DNA of 64,000 nucleotides from Nitrospira sp. (GCA_022226955.1 CP092079.1:337666-401665), one strand, 5' to 3'. Shown: positions 1 to 8,947, counted from the first letter of the stretch. The notes: generated by a model not told the origin, from the sequence alone. Program-made: numbers and translations.

Positions 1-2
1 TC

Positions 3-125
3 ACCGCAGAATGGTTGCGGAGTTACAACGAAGAACGGCCCCATGACGCGCTGGCGGGGCTTCCGCCGACGCTGTATCGGGCCCAACTCGAAGCCAGAAG
101 TTCTCCATTGGCAGTGTCGCCTTGA
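3..125 (+). mobile_element. IS3-family transposase OrfB, C-terminal fragment
   Basis: The reading frame open from the window edge encodes about 40 residues ending in TGA at 123-125. They contain WLRSYNEERPHDALAGLPP, the W-x(3)-YN-x-x-RPH-x-x-L end of the DDE integrase core of IS3-type OrfB transposases. Only the C-terminus is inside the window, so completeness and the terminal repeats cannot be judged. It borders an AT-richer patch of secreted-protein genes, which fits a mobile or accessory locus. Confidence 0.8.
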
Positions 126-278
126 CGGGGGAGCTTACAGATGTACTTCAGTCGGACATGCTGCAATTGGCGCTGATTCCTCATAGACCCGCCCAAGTTT
201 CAACGACCACCCCAACGGTGTCCGTGAAAGTCTGGGAAGTCCAGCCTGACCCCATTACTATCGCACCCAGCCAGCTGC

Positions 279-611
279 CTATTTTTTCTCTAACCACCAC
301 TTACAAGGTTTCTCGGGCTCACTTGCTGCACAAATGTTACAGCTGTCCGCAGCTCCCCCTCCGGCATTGCAGACGCCCGTGGTTTTTGCTGGTGGCGTAG
401 TTCGAAGCTTCGTGTCCTCGCCATGCAGGACATCTTCCTTGTGCGTACATTGCCATACCTGGAGGCATCCTATGTTTGCCTGAAGGAACGTTGCCTCCTT
501 CACCCATTTGCCAGGATGCTTTTCCCAGAATTCTTCTGCTGCCAGAACAGGCTGTACATGGAGCGTGGAAGTTAGTAATCCAATAAACATGGTGAAAATG
601 AGCTTTTTCAT
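279..611 (-). CDS. Small secreted Cys-rich protein, unknown function
   Basis: I do not recognise a family. Starting at the ATG at 611, which has a GGAG about nine bases upstream, the product is 110 residues. It has a signal peptide (MKKLIFTMFIGLLTS, then an AxAA-type site near residue 25). The mature part is short and rich in Cys (about seven) and Trp, so it is probably exported and disulfide-bonded. An in-frame upstream extension to 767 lacks a ribosome site and was not used. It is the last gene of a minus-strand run of secreted proteins (2744 down to 279). Confidence 0.5.
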   Translation of the reverse strand: MKKLIFTMFIGLLTSTLHVQPVLAAEEFWEKHPGKWVKEATFLQANIGCLQVWQCTHKEDVLHGEDTKLRTTPPAKTTGVCNAGGGAADSCNICAASEPEKPCKWWLEKK

Positions 612-630
612 AATCCAACGCTCCGCGACG

Positions 631-1023
631 TTATGGTTTTGAGATCGAATAAATTGTCGCATCATTATCCCCACAATTTCCTGTAAGAACTGGTTTCCCA
701 TTCCCGCCGTGGTTAAATATGCACTCATTCGTATTGGGCCGACCGTAAAGTCTAATTTTGTCGCCATGTTTCACATAAGATATGTCTTGGCTTTTTACGT
801 AGCGGCCATCAGGCGAAGCAATCTGTGTTGCTAGCGAACTAAGTCGTGAATCCAACTCGTCTGTACGCTTTTGAGTGGCGCGAAGCAGTTCCTCAAGTGC
901 CCGTAGGCTATCGACAGGAGTACCATCCTTGTAGGCGTTCCAAGGAATTGTCATCTTCTCTTTGGTCCCATCGGTTCGTGTGACCACCACGTAACCGCGC
1001 TTGTTTGTTGTCTGTGCGTGCAT
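631..1023 (-). CDS. Downstream half of a frameshifted secreted-protein gene
   Basis: This 130-residue frame begins at the point where the upstream secreted-protein frame (951-1601) runs into another phase. Its first residues (NKRGYVVVTRTDGTKEKMTI) read as the natural continuation of the Ig-like strand pattern ending TLILSGKTTVLRC in the upstream frame. It has no signal peptide. The middle (RALEELLRATQKRTDELDSR) is a predicted helical or coiled segment and the end has two Cys. I infer that the two frames were one gene separated by a one-base shift near 1015-1023. I see no slippery heptamer, so programmed shifting has no support. Confidence 0.5.
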   Translation of the reverse strand: MHAQTTNKRGYVVVTRTDGTKEKMTIPWNAYKDGTPVDSLRALEELLRATQKRTDELDSRLSSLATQIASPDGRYVKSQDISYVKHGDKIRLYGRPNTNECIFNHGGNGKPVLTGNCGDNDATIYSISKP

Positions 1024-1601
1024 CTAAGTACCGTAGTCTTTCCTGAAAGTATAAGAGTGTCTGGCTGCTTTCTGTTGTTCCAGAAGCATGAAATCCCTGA
1101 GGCCGGAGTTGCTGAAAGCGTCGCTGACTTACTTCCTTCATCTGATGCTGTGAATGAGACAGTCATCGAGAATTCATTATCTAGTATGCTTGTTGAGCTG
1201 AGGTGAAAGTGCACGTCCCTCGAGCCAAGTTGAATGCACTCTTGATAGGCCTCAAAGGCACCCGGTGCGATTGATTCAACGTATTGTTTGTAGGCGTCAC
1301 TAGATTGGGAAAAGCCGCTCGATGCGGAGCAGTACTTACTCGCGATTGTCTCAACCGATGTGTCCGCATTTCCACTTGATAGTGATAGGAACTTGTAGCT
1401 AGCCCCAAAACTGCTGCTGGAAGATTTCCCTCCAGACTTGCTGTACTCGGAGCAGAAGTTGGTGGCATGTTGTTCAACCGCAGACTTGTCCGCAATCAAT
1501 GTGTGCGATAGTTTTGATAAAGCAATTATGCTTTCGCACTGTTGGGCCAGCGCGTTGCCGGAAGTCGCTAGTAGGATGAAAATGGCTATAGTGGCTTTCA
1601 T
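951..1601 (-). CDS. Secreted protein with Ig-like C-terminal region, probably frameshifted
   Basis: The ATG at 1601 is preceded by AGAGGG eight bases upstream. Residues 1-19 form a signal peptide (MKATIAIFILLATSGNALA). A Ser/Cys-rich helical domain ends in YKQYVESIAPGAFEAYQECI, followed by a beta-rich stretch with FSMTVSF, SGISCFW and TLILSGKTTVLRC. After residue about 194 the frame turns into low-quality sequence (WWSHEPMGPKRR) while the overlapping frame at 631-1023 continues the domain. The same order of elements (SYK..., YxxY...CIQ, then a beta domain) is visible in the upstream neighbour 1656-2744, so the two look like diverged paralogues. Function unknown. Confidence 0.55.
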   Translation of the reverse strand: MKATIAIFILLATSGNALAQQCESIIALSKLSHTLIADKSAVEQHATNFCSEYSKSGGKSSSSSFGASYKFLSLSSGNADTSVETIASKYCSASSGFSQSSDAYKQYVESIAPGAFEAYQECIQLGSRDVHFHLSSTSILDNEFSMTVSFTASDEGSKSATLSATPASGISCFWNNRKQPDTLILSGKTTVLRCTHRQQTSAVTWWSHEPMGPKRR

Positions 1602-1655
1602 TAAATTATCCCTCTTTCTCCCCGTTGATTGCCGCGAATGATGACATTCTCCAGC

Positions 1656-2744
1656 TTATGGTTTATTCGGAGTTGTATATAAAATGGTCACGTTAGAAGT
1701 TTCTTTTCCAACATCATCTCTGGTGGATTTGCAGTATGCGGTAAGGGTTTCTGACTTTGGGGCGGCTGGACCACGTTCTACTTTGACTGTGAATTTTGGG
1801 CCATGCTCATTTGGAATGCTGTGAAGCCCGACAGGGCTCACGGAAATAACTTCAGCGCCATCAGGAAGGTTGGGTATGCGATCCGATCCGTGATGACCGT
1901 CGGCTAGCCTAGTGATGCCAGACGAGCACAATAGGACAAGATTTTTCTCGTTAACAAAATGAGAGTTGTTGATGTGATCGCAAAGAGGGTCTACCCCAAT
2001 GGAAGAATTGGAACAAAGAACTAGTGTTGTAGTTATTGAATGGACTGTAATGGAAGGCGCAGGGGCGATCCACTTTACAAGAATACTGTCAGATATGCCA
2101 GCACGATAGTTCCCAGTGATAAGAGCCTCCGGGCTTTCACCGTCTCTAGTTACGGTGTAAGTTGGGCTAGCAGTTCCGTTAGTGTCTAGCTCGATCAAAG
2201 GCTTTCCATCAATCAAGCCTCCTGTGGCGGAAAGTTTCAGTCTGCCACCAGCTATCGTTTGTGGGGGCCTGTAGGTGACCTTCAGTGCAAATGACTGTTG
2301 GGATAAGTGGTTTATTTCTAGTAGTAACCCTCCGGCATTCGCTTCCGTCTGAATGCACTTGCCCCATTCTAAAAGTTGGTGGGGGGTGAGATATTTCCTG
2401 TAGCCTGTCTTCGCTTCTGACTCAGTCGCGTAAAATCTTTCAGTGTTTAATCGGTCCCTTACTTTCAATCTGAAATCAGACCTAGTCTTGGAGTCTTTAT
2501 ATTCAGCTTCAAAGTACTTGTAGGAGGCCGACGCCTCCTTGCCCTGCTGATCTAATTTCTCAAGGCGTTCGTATTCTCTTTCTGCGTTGATGCTCATATA
2601 AGACTGAAGGCTGGCGTAGTCTGAGCTTGATTGATCAATTGTTGGCATAAGGGCTGGTTGGCAAGGATCTGATGCGTTAGCGCCCAATGCTATGTTAACA
2701 GCGCATATCCATATGATGCCCAAAGTGATCAGGCCTAATTTCAT
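1656..2744 (-). CDS. Secreted protein, unknown function, paralogue of the next gene
   Basis: The ATG at 2744 has an excellent ribosome site (AAGGAGG, eight bases upstream) and begins a signal peptide (MKLGLITLGIIWICAVNIALG), so I reject longer starts up to 2867. The product is 362 residues: a charged helical part at about 60-140 ending in YRKYLTPHQLLEWGKCIQ, then a beta-rich part with paired Cys and a Pro/Lys end. The helical segment and following beta domain match the order in the protein at 951-1601. No family recognised. It is the first gene of the minus-strand secreted cluster, and base composition is AT-richer than the housekeeping genes. Confidence 0.6.
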   Translation of the reverse strand: MKLGLITLGIIWICAVNIALGANASDPCQPALMPTIDQSSSDYASLQSYMSINAEREYERLEKLDQQGKEASASYKYFEAEYKDSKTRSDFRLKVRDRLNTERFYATESEAKTGYRKYLTPHQLLEWGKCIQTEANAGGLLLEINHLSQQSFALKVTYRPPQTIAGGRLKLSATGGLIDGKPLIELDTNGTASPTYTVTRDGESPEALITGNYRAGISDSILVKWIAPAPSITVHSITTTLVLCSNSSIGVDPLCDHINNSHFVNEKNLVLLCSSGITRLADGHHGSDRIPNLPDGAEVISVSPVGLHSIPNEHGPKFTVKVERGPAAPKSETLTAYCKSTRDDVGKETSNVTILYTTPNKP

Positions 2745-3245
2745 GCTAAACTCCTCCTTGTAACGACCAGATGTTGTTTGAAAAATTTGCAGTAATTTCT
2801 TCTTCCTCGCTTCAGTCTCAGATGATTGGTATCCGTCGTCTGCTCTGAAGGACGCCGACGGTACCACCGCTCAAAAATGAGAGCCAGCCCCTCTGAAGGT
2901 TAGGGATAGAAATACCTAGACGTAGATGTAAAAGGATCTACAGCACTTAAGGTAAAACCTGAATAGCCTTTATCATTGAAATATGCCGACAGGAGCTTGT
3001 GCGTGGGTATGGTTGCTGTGAGTCCATTTGATTTCGTGCGTGAGGCGTGGTGAACGAGATCGCGAGATGAATCAGCGAGGCAGCAAGAAAAGGATAGGGG
3101 TGCTGGTGGCGAGGTGTTTTTGTCGAGCTTCGGAGATGGCGAGGCTGAACGTTATTCAGATGATGCCGGCGAGACTCATTGTCCGGCGTGAAGGTGCGTT
3201 TGGGCGGTGAAACAGGTATGCTCGCGCGACTTACGAGAGGCCATC
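2745..3245. other. Intergenic region between divergent genes
   Basis: About 500 bases separate the minus-strand secreted cluster from the plus-strand transporter, so promoters for both should lie here. I found no convincing sigma-70 pair and no stem-loop. Short open frames in it lack ribosome sites and family similarity. Confidence 0.4.
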
Positions 3246-4592
3246 ATGCCCATGTCATCGCGCGGGATGCCGCCGCTCTATACGCAAGTACTTATCGCCG
3301 TCATGTGCGGGGTGGTGCTTGGTGTCATCTTCGGTCAAGAGAGCTATCTCGGCGGTTTGCGCAATGAACAGTTGGGTAAGCTCGGTCTCTTCGTTGTTAC
3401 GCTGCTGAAGACGCTCGCGATTCCGCTCATCTTCTTTGCGATCCTCGACGCCCTTATTCGTACGAGCATTCCGCTGCGTCAGGGAGGCAAGTTACTAATC
3501 ATTTGCCTGGTGAACGTCATCGTCGCCATGGCCATTGGCCTTGCGATCATGAATCTCTGGCAGCCGGGTCTCGCCTGGCGCGGGCATGTCGACGAGTTAT
3601 TGCATCTCGTACCCGGCACTGCGCCCTCGGCGGCGGCGATGGCGAGTGTGCAGGCCGGGGCGGACAGCCCGATTGAATACCTTCTGTCCTATATTCCTCG
3701 CACCCTCGCGGATCCATTTTTCAGCAACAACATTATCGGCGTTGTTCTTCTCGCGTTGATAATTGGCGCGACGCTGCGGCTGCTGCAGAGCAAATCCAGG
3801 CAAGTGGGCGGAGTGCTGTCGGCAGTTGCTGGGGCGGTCGAGCGTATCTATGGGTGGCTCGTGCAGATTCTGGAGTGGATCATCCTGGTTGTGCCGCTTG
3901 CCGTCTTCGGCGTTGTGGCAGCCGTTGTCGGCAAATCGGGTGTCGGTGTCTTCTCTGTCCTCTGGATCTTCCTGGCGGCGATGCTCGCGGGCCTAGCCAT
4001 TCACGCGCTTATCTATTATCCATTGGTCGCTTGGCTGGTGGGGAAGAAGAATCCGAGGGTTTATCTGGGGCAAGGAGCCGACGCCATCATGACGGCCGTC
4101 TCCTGCAACAGCAGCCTGGCCACCGTGCCTGTCACGCTGCGGTGCCTGGAGCGCATGCAGGTGTCCGCGCAATCGGCCCGTCTCGCGGCCTGTGTCGGCA
4201 CGAATCTGAATAACGACGGCATCACGCTCTATGAAGCGATGGCCGCGCTGTTTCTCGCCCAGGCGTTGGGATTCGATTTGCCAATGGCGAAGCAGATTTT
4301 GATCGTCCTGGCCTCCATCATCGCAGGGGCCGGTGTCGCCGGCATTCCAGAGGCTGGACTGATTGTCCTGCCGCTTGTTTTGGCCGCCGCTGGTTTGCCG
4401 GATCAGGTCATCATCGCAGCGATTCCGTTGATCATGACCGTAGATTGGATTATCGCGCGTGCTCGCTCCGGTGTGAATGTCCTGAGCGACATGCTCGTTG
4501 CCATTCTCCTCGATGTCGGACAGACGACTCCAGCCACCAGGCCGGTTGGTGAGCCTCAGGAGTCTAAATCGGCCTCGTCTGCGAAGTCATAG
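3246..4592 (+). CDS. Dicarboxylate/amino acid:cation symporter (SDF family), atypical binding site
   Basis: A 448-residue inner-membrane secondary transporter of the DAACS (GltP/DctA) family, expected to take up a carboxylate or amino acid with Na+ or H+. The start at 3246 has GAGAGG five bases upstream; a GTG at 3207 is the alternative. Eight or so hydrophobic segments are visible, then the two re-entrant hairpin regions: CNSSLATVPVT (near residue 286) and GTNLNNDGITLYE (near 320), and the helix DWIIARARSGVNVLSD (near 400). The family Asp and Asn/Asp cation ligands are kept, but NMDGT has become NNDGI and the Asp that in GltPh binds the substrate amino group (D394, from memory) is Ala. The substrate is therefore probably not aspartate or glutamate. 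Confidence 0.85.
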   Translation: MPMSSRGMPPLYTQVLIAVMCGVVLGVIFGQESYLGGLRNEQLGKLGLFVVTLLKTLAIPLIFFAILDALIRTSIPLRQGGKLLIICLVNVIVAMAIGLAIMNLWQPGLAWRGHVDELLHLVPGTAPSAAAMASVQAGADSPIEYLLSYIPRTLADPFFSNNIIGVVLLALIIGATLRLLQSKSRQVGGVLSAVAGAVERIYGWLVQILEWIILVVPLAVFGVVAAVVGKSGVGVFSVLWIFLAAMLAGLAIHALIYYPLVAWLVGKKNPRVYLGQGADAIMTAVSCNSSLATVPVTLRCLERMQVSAQSARLAACVGTNLNNDGITLYEAMAALFLAQALGFDLPMAKQILIVLASIIAGAGVAGIPEAGLIVLPLVLAAAGLPDQVIIAAIPLIMTVDWIIARARSGVNVLSDMLVAILLDVGQTTPATRPVGEPQESKSASSAKS

Positions 4593-4677
4593 ATCTCCGA
4601 AGGCGCATCCTGGACATTTATCTAGCGCCGTCGTAGATTGCTCCGTCGTGGCGAAGAATCCCCCCAAATACTTCTTG

Positions 4678-5271
4678 ATGATCCGCCAATTTCACTTGGC
4701 CGACTTTCTCACGCTGGCGAACGGCGCCTGTGGGCTTGCCGCGGTGCTATTGAGCATGCGGTATATGGGCAACCAGTCGGCAGCCCATTTTCTTGCCGCT
4801 ACAGCCTTGGCGCCTGCGGCGCTGCTCTTCGACTGGCTCGATGGCCGAGTCGCCCGCTGGCGGCACATGCAATCGCCGCTTGGGCGTGAGTTGGATTCGC
4901 TGGCGGACGTCATCTCGTTTGGGGTTGCGCCCGCGACACTCGGATTTGCCGCAGGCCTGCGCGGAGGATGGGACTGGATTGTGCTGATGTATTTTGTATG
5001 CTGCGGAGTCAGCCGGCTGGCTCGGTATAATGTGACCGCTGAGAGTCTTTCCGCAGGGAAGGACAAAGTGGCCTACTTTGAAGGCACTCCCATTCCCACC
5101 ACGGTACTGTTGACGGGTATTCTGGCCCTGGCTGCCTGGCAGGATCGGCTGGGCGAGCAGCTTTATTGGGGAGTCTGGAACGTTGGGCCTTGGGATCTGC
5201 ACCCCTTGTCCTTGCTTTTCGTCCTCTCCGGAAGTTTGATGATCAGCACTATCCGCATTCCCAAGCTGTAG
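4678..5271 (+). CDS. pssA: CDP-diacylglycerol--serine O-phosphatidyltransferase
   Basis: An integral-membrane enzyme making phosphatidylserine from CDP-diacylglycerol and L-serine, the precursor of phosphatidylethanolamine. The CDP-alcohol phosphatidyltransferase signature DG-x2-AR-x8-G-x3-D-x3-D is complete (DGRVARWRHMQSPLGRELD, then SLAD) near residues 54-76, followed by several hydrophobic helices. Length 197 residues is in the range of short PssA proteins. The start is uncertain: ATG at 4678 or in-frame GTG at 4648, neither with a good ribosome site. No phosphatidylserine decarboxylase gene is adjacent. Confidence 0.85.
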   Translation: MIRQFHLADFLTLANGACGLAAVLLSMRYMGNQSAAHFLAATALAPAALLFDWLDGRVARWRHMQSPLGRELDSLADVISFGVAPATLGFAAGLRGGWDWIVLMYFVCCGVSRLARYNVTAESLSAGKDKVAYFEGTPIPTTVLLTGILALAAWQDRLGEQLYWGVWNVGPWDLHPLSLLFVLSGSLMISTIRIPKL

Positions 5272-5399
5272 CGCTGCGACGCTTCTCGATCGTCAGCCTA
5301 TATCAACTCAGGACTCTGCACGTTTCTGACGCTTGCTCACCTGTCATGCTCTATAAGGCTGGTGAATTCCCTTTTGGAAAGGGGTAAGCTCCCGCGATA

Positions 5400-5975
5400 A
5401 TGACGGTTCAAGTAGGAGTGAATGAGGCCGTGAGCGACGAATTAGATGTACTCAAGGCAGTGACCGCCGACTTAGACGGGGGCGGTATTCCGTATATGGT
5501 AACCGGCTCAATGGCGGCAAACTTTTATGCCGTTCCTCGGATGACGCGCGATATCGATCTGGTCATTGAACTGTTTGAGCGGGATGTGGACCGTATCACG
5601 AGGTTGTTCCAACAGGACTACTATATCGACCGGGATATGATCGAGCGAGCCGTACGAGAGCATGCCATGTTCAACATGATTCACAACGCCCTGGTGGTCA
5701 AGGTAGACTGTGTCGTACGGAAAGAGACAGAATATCGGCGAGAAGAGTTTGCGCGGCGCCGTGCGGTCTCCATCGCAGGCCAGCAGGTTTTCATGGTGTC
5801 GCCTGAAGATCTCATTCTGTCCAAGCTGGATTGGGCCAAGGAGAGCCGATCTGAGATGCAATTAACGGATGTCCGGAACTTGCTCAATTCGGTCCAAGGC
5901 CTCGATACGGCGTATCTCTCTCGATGGGCAGACCGATTGGGCCTGGCATCACTCTACCGCGAGGTGTCAGCGTGA
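5400..5975 (+). CDS. Nucleotidyltransferase-fold protein (AbiEii/MenA-like)
   Basis: 191 residues of the nucleotidyltransferase superfamily: GSMAANFYAVPRMTRDIDLV near residues 36-55 carries the G-S motif and the D-x-D metal pair, followed by VKVDCVV (third acidic position) and a C-terminal helical part containing SPEDLILSKLDW. Such stand-alone proteins resemble the toxin side of AbiE-type systems, though many are of unknown function. A GTG at 5418 directly after AGGAG is another possible start. Its stop overlaps the start of the next gene (GTGA at 5972), so the two are probably translationally coupled. Confidence 0.75.
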   Translation: MTVQVGVNEAVSDELDVLKAVTADLDGGGIPYMVTGSMAANFYAVPRMTRDIDLVIELFERDVDRITRLFQQDYYIDRDMIERAVREHAMFNMIHNALVVKVDCVVRKETEYRREEFARRRAVSIAGQQVFMVSPEDLILSKLDWAKESRSEMQLTDVRNLLNSVQGLDTAYLSRWADRLGLASLYREVSA

Positions 5976-6241
5976 ACGATACATCGACGGACATGGATCA
6001 GCGCTATCGTGCCATGCTCATGCAGCGGACGGGTGAGGAGCGGCTCGTCATGGGCTGTGCCATGGGGGACACCGCCCGCGCCCTCGTGGAGGCGTCCCTC
6101 AGAGGACACGACCCGCAAGCCACGATCAAGACCATTCGGAAAGGGCTCTTTCTGCGCTTCTATGGACATGAGTTCGATCCTGAAACCCGCGCCAAAATCC
6201 TTGTCACCATCGAGTCTGCTGCCTTTTCCATCCCAGGGTGA
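5972..6241 (+). CDS. Small protein coupled to the nucleotidyltransferase gene
   Basis: The GTG at 5972 overlaps the preceding stop codon by GTGA. The 89-residue product is soluble, mostly helical and has a well-structured core: QRTGEERLVMGCAMGDTARA and a C-terminal LFLRFYGHEF. I recall similar small ORFs next to nucleotidyltransferase genes in other genomes but know no function. The arrangement is consistent with a two-gene toxin-antitoxin or nucleotide-modifying pair, which is inference. Confidence 0.65.
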   Translation: MNDTSTDMDQRYRAMLMQRTGEERLVMGCAMGDTARALVEASLRGHDPQATIKTIRKGLFLRFYGHEFDPETRAKILVTIESAAFSIPG

Positions 6242-6357
6242 AGTCTTTTCGCCAGCCGTTCCCTTCCCAAGCCTCCTCATGACTTACCAGCCCAGCCATG
6301 CTCAGGAATCAGTACCTCCGAACGCGGTTTGCTCTTCATTGTTCAGGTTTTCCACCG

Positions 6358-7533
6358 TCACGGGCTCACGCGCAGAGTGTTGGGCTGAAAATGGTTCGGC
6401 AGCAGCATGATGCAGTTGGGGTTGAGCCCCTGCGCTTTCAACGTGTCGATGCTGCCCAGGACCTTTCCGCCTTTCGATAAGTCGATGACCGTGACGGAGC
6501 CATCGCTCAGGCCGTCCAGATTGAGCAGGCTGTTTTGGACGAACAGGTAGCGCTCGTCTGGAGACAGCACCGTATGATGGGCGCCAGGAGCGGCAGGAAT
6601 CGCTTGGAGGAACTTCGGTTGCCGCGGATCGGTATTATCGTACAGATTGACGAATCCCGGTTTGGCCGTGGTGACGTACAAGCGGTCTCCCTTCGCGTTG
6701 TAGAGCATTTCCAGCGGCATGCCTTGCCCCCGCAGTCCGAAGTCATCCACCTGATGGAAGATGAATGACTTGCTTTTGTAATTCCACAGGCCCGCCCAGA
6801 GCGTCCCTTCCATCATGTTCGTGATATGCACCACTGGGGGGTCGGCCTTCGGGGAAAACATGATTTCCACGGGAGCGGATTTAGCTGGGGATGGTTTGGA
6901 TGAGATTTTGTGGGTGGATAATACCTTTCCCGTACTCGCTTCTAGCAGGGTGACCGACTCGCCCACTTCGGACATATCCGGTTTGAAGGTGCTGGTGATC
7001 AGGATCCGGTCAATCCCGTTGTGAATCGCAATGCCGTGTGGGTAGAGAGTAAGGGCTGCGGCCGGGTCGGAGGCGCTGATCGTTTTAATCGGCTTGTCGT
7101 TCACCGCATCGCCCATGATCACAGTGCTCGATCCCATGCAGGTGAGGTACCAGATCTGGTTATCCTCCGATACAACGAGATCCTCGCCAGCCTGGCAGTC
7201 CGGCACGTCAATCGCGCGCAGGCGATAGGGGAAGCGGGTGAGGTCGATGACATGTAAAAGACTTTTCCCCAAGGCCGTGACATAGGCCTTGCTCCGGTCG
7301 CGGTTGAAGAAAATATGATGCGCGACGAGATCGGACGGTAGGGGAATCTCCATCAAGATCTTCCCGAAGTCCGCAGAGTCGGGATCGATATCCATGATGG
7401 CGATGCCTTCGCGCCGCGCCGGCTGATCCGGCTTACTCTCATAGTTCAAGAGGGCAAGAATTTCCGCCGACGCAAGAGTCGTGGAGGAGAGGAACAGCAC
7501 AAGGGTCAAGAAGAGCAGTCGAAATTGCAACAC
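6358..7533 (-). CDS. Secreted YncE-like beta-propeller protein
   Basis: 391 residues from a GTG at 7533 that has GAGG about five bases upstream (an in-frame extension to 7593 is less likely). Residues 1-22 are a signal peptide (LQFRLLFLTLVLFLSSTTLA). The rest is blades of the YVTN/cytochrome-d1 propeller type: repeated K-A-Y-V-T-x-x-x-x-x-L-x-V-I-D-L, DRLYVTTAKPGFVNLYD and LSPDERYLFVQNS...GSVTVIDL. Such periplasmic propellers bind partners or cofactors; no catalytic residues are apparent and the role is unknown. Confidence 0.75.
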   Translation of the reverse strand: MLQFRLLFLTLVLFLSSTTLASAEILALLNYESKPDQPARREGIAIMDIDPDSADFGKILMEIPLPSDLVAHHIFFNRDRSKAYVTALGKSLLHVIDLTRFPYRLRAIDVPDCQAGEDLVVSEDNQIWYLTCMGSSTVIMGDAVNDKPIKTISASDPAAALTLYPHGIAIHNGIDRILITSTFKPDMSEVGESVTLLEASTGKVLSTHKISSKPSPAKSAPVEIMFSPKADPPVVHITNMMEGTLWAGLWNYKSKSFIFHQVDDFGLRGQGMPLEMLYNAKGDRLYVTTAKPGFVNLYDNTDPRQPKFLQAIPAAPGAHHTVLSPDERYLFVQNSLLNLDGLSDGSVTVIDLSKGGKVLGSIDTLKAQGLNPNCIMLLPNHFQPNTLRVSP

Positions 7534-7715
7534 GATAGCCTCATTGTGTAGTGGAAGATAGGGAAGGCTACTCTTCCTGCTGGATTGAAGCAAGTTCCAA
7601 CGCGCGGTCTCTTTATTCGGTTATCTCATCCATGTCCCCCGATCGCTAGCTGCAATTCAAGCCGCGAATCGAGTACAGTGCGACGACCGTGTGTTTTTGT
7701 CTGTGAGGAGGACGT

Positions 7716-7991
7716 ATGGGAGTGTTTCGACGGCCTGAGTTGGAAAAGGATAACCCGGTTGCGCCGCAGATGTATGTGGGGCCCAGGAGAAGGCTTGCGC
7801 TGGCTCGCGCGTCGACGCCGCAGATTTCGGCGCAGGATGCCGTCGTTAAGGTATTGCAGGTTCTGACTGTGGCGGCAGAGCGATTTGTGGCAACGGTGCC
7901 GGCCTCGAAGAAGCCGCACAAGGCGCGAACGGTCTTGCTAAAGGCGATCGCGCAGGCGCAGCGCCACTTGCCGGACGAGCCGCGGCGCTGA
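7716..7991 (+). CDS. Small basic hypothetical protein
   Basis: 91 residues, preceded by AGGAGG four bases before the ATG. Sequence is Arg/Lys/Ala-rich with a central helix (ISAQDAVVKVLQVLTVAAER) and basic ends (KKPHKARTVL, DEPRR). No family recognised and no signal or membrane segment. It lies between the divergent propeller gene and a broken membrane-protein gene. Confidence 0.5.
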   Translation: MGVFRRPELEKDNPVAPQMYVGPRRRLALARASTPQISAQDAVVKVLQVLTVAAERFVATVPASKKPHKARTVLLKAIAQAQRHLPDEPRR

Positions 7992-8253
7992 AGGAACGTC
8001 GAGCGGGCTGGAGTCGCTGAGGTGGTTTGGTGAGCAGGGGACTATGTTCAAAGACATGATGCAGTGTCGGTATTCGAGCCGTTCGGTTCAGCGGAGGCTC
8101 TGTTTGTGTGTGAGGCTTGGCCTCGTGAAGGTGGGTATCGAGAAAAGTTCTTGTTGCCGGGTCGCAGATAGAATCGGTATGAAAGCTTCCCTGGCCGGCT
8201 TGTGGCAGGTGTGAACGAAACGGTTGCCGGGTTACTCGATAGGACGCAAGATT

Positions 8254-8817
8254 ATGTTCGACGGGCTGGATCAATTCTTGGCTGTTATTGGAGCGATCGT
8301 TTGCCCGGTCGTGGTGATCGGCGGTGCGTACCGGCTGTGGCAGCTTGGGGTGCGTGGCTGGCTGGATGCGCTCAATACACGTGTGGCGAGAGTGTATTGG
8401 AAGGTGCCGAAGCGCACGTTGGTGGTGTTGCCGGCGCAGGCCTCCAATGTGTGGTGGGAGATGGGGCAGAAGGATGGTGCACCTTGCATGCAGGTGGTTG
8501 GGGAGTTTTTCTTTACGAATATTAGCAGCGAGCCGGTGCTAGTACCCAAGACCTACTTAGTGGCCTATGGGGCGCGGTAGTGGTTTATCCCGACGTCCCA
8601 CCGGGTTGAAGGGAATATTCTTGTGCGATAGGCTCAGGGGTATCTATATGGCCACACCGATATTCCCTCACGCGGGCAGACGGAAGGGCGGGCAGATTGG
8701 CTGGTTCTCCCCCCGGTCAGGCGAAAGGGGGAGATTCTGCAAGGACGGGCTTGTTTTATCGACGGGTATGGGAATGAGCACTGGACTCCGATGATTTCAT
8801 TCACCCATCGGGAGTGA
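8254..8817 (+). pseudogene. Single-pass membrane protein gene with two in-frame TAG codons
   Basis: Translation from the ATG at 8254 gives a membrane helix (AVIGAIVCPVVVIGGAYRLW) and a domain running to a TAG at 8578-8580. The same frame continues with WFIPTSHRVEGNILVR, a second TAG at 8629-8631, and then a coherent domain end containing YGHTDIPSRGQTEGRADWLV and ACFIDGYGNEHWTPM to TGA at 8815-8817. The continuation is protein-like only in this frame, so I read it as one 187-residue gene with two nonsense codons and no frameshift. A functional truncated protein of 108 residues is the alternative. Confidence 0.65.
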
Positions 8818-8947
8818 CCTGACGGCGAGACAGGGAATCGCCCATCCGGGTTGCTCGGTCCTTGCCGTTCGGCGGATCGACCGCATGCGTTGAGCCATCG
8901 ATTCCTTCTCTGGTTGTCTCTATCTGGACCTTCAGGCTATTTTTTTC

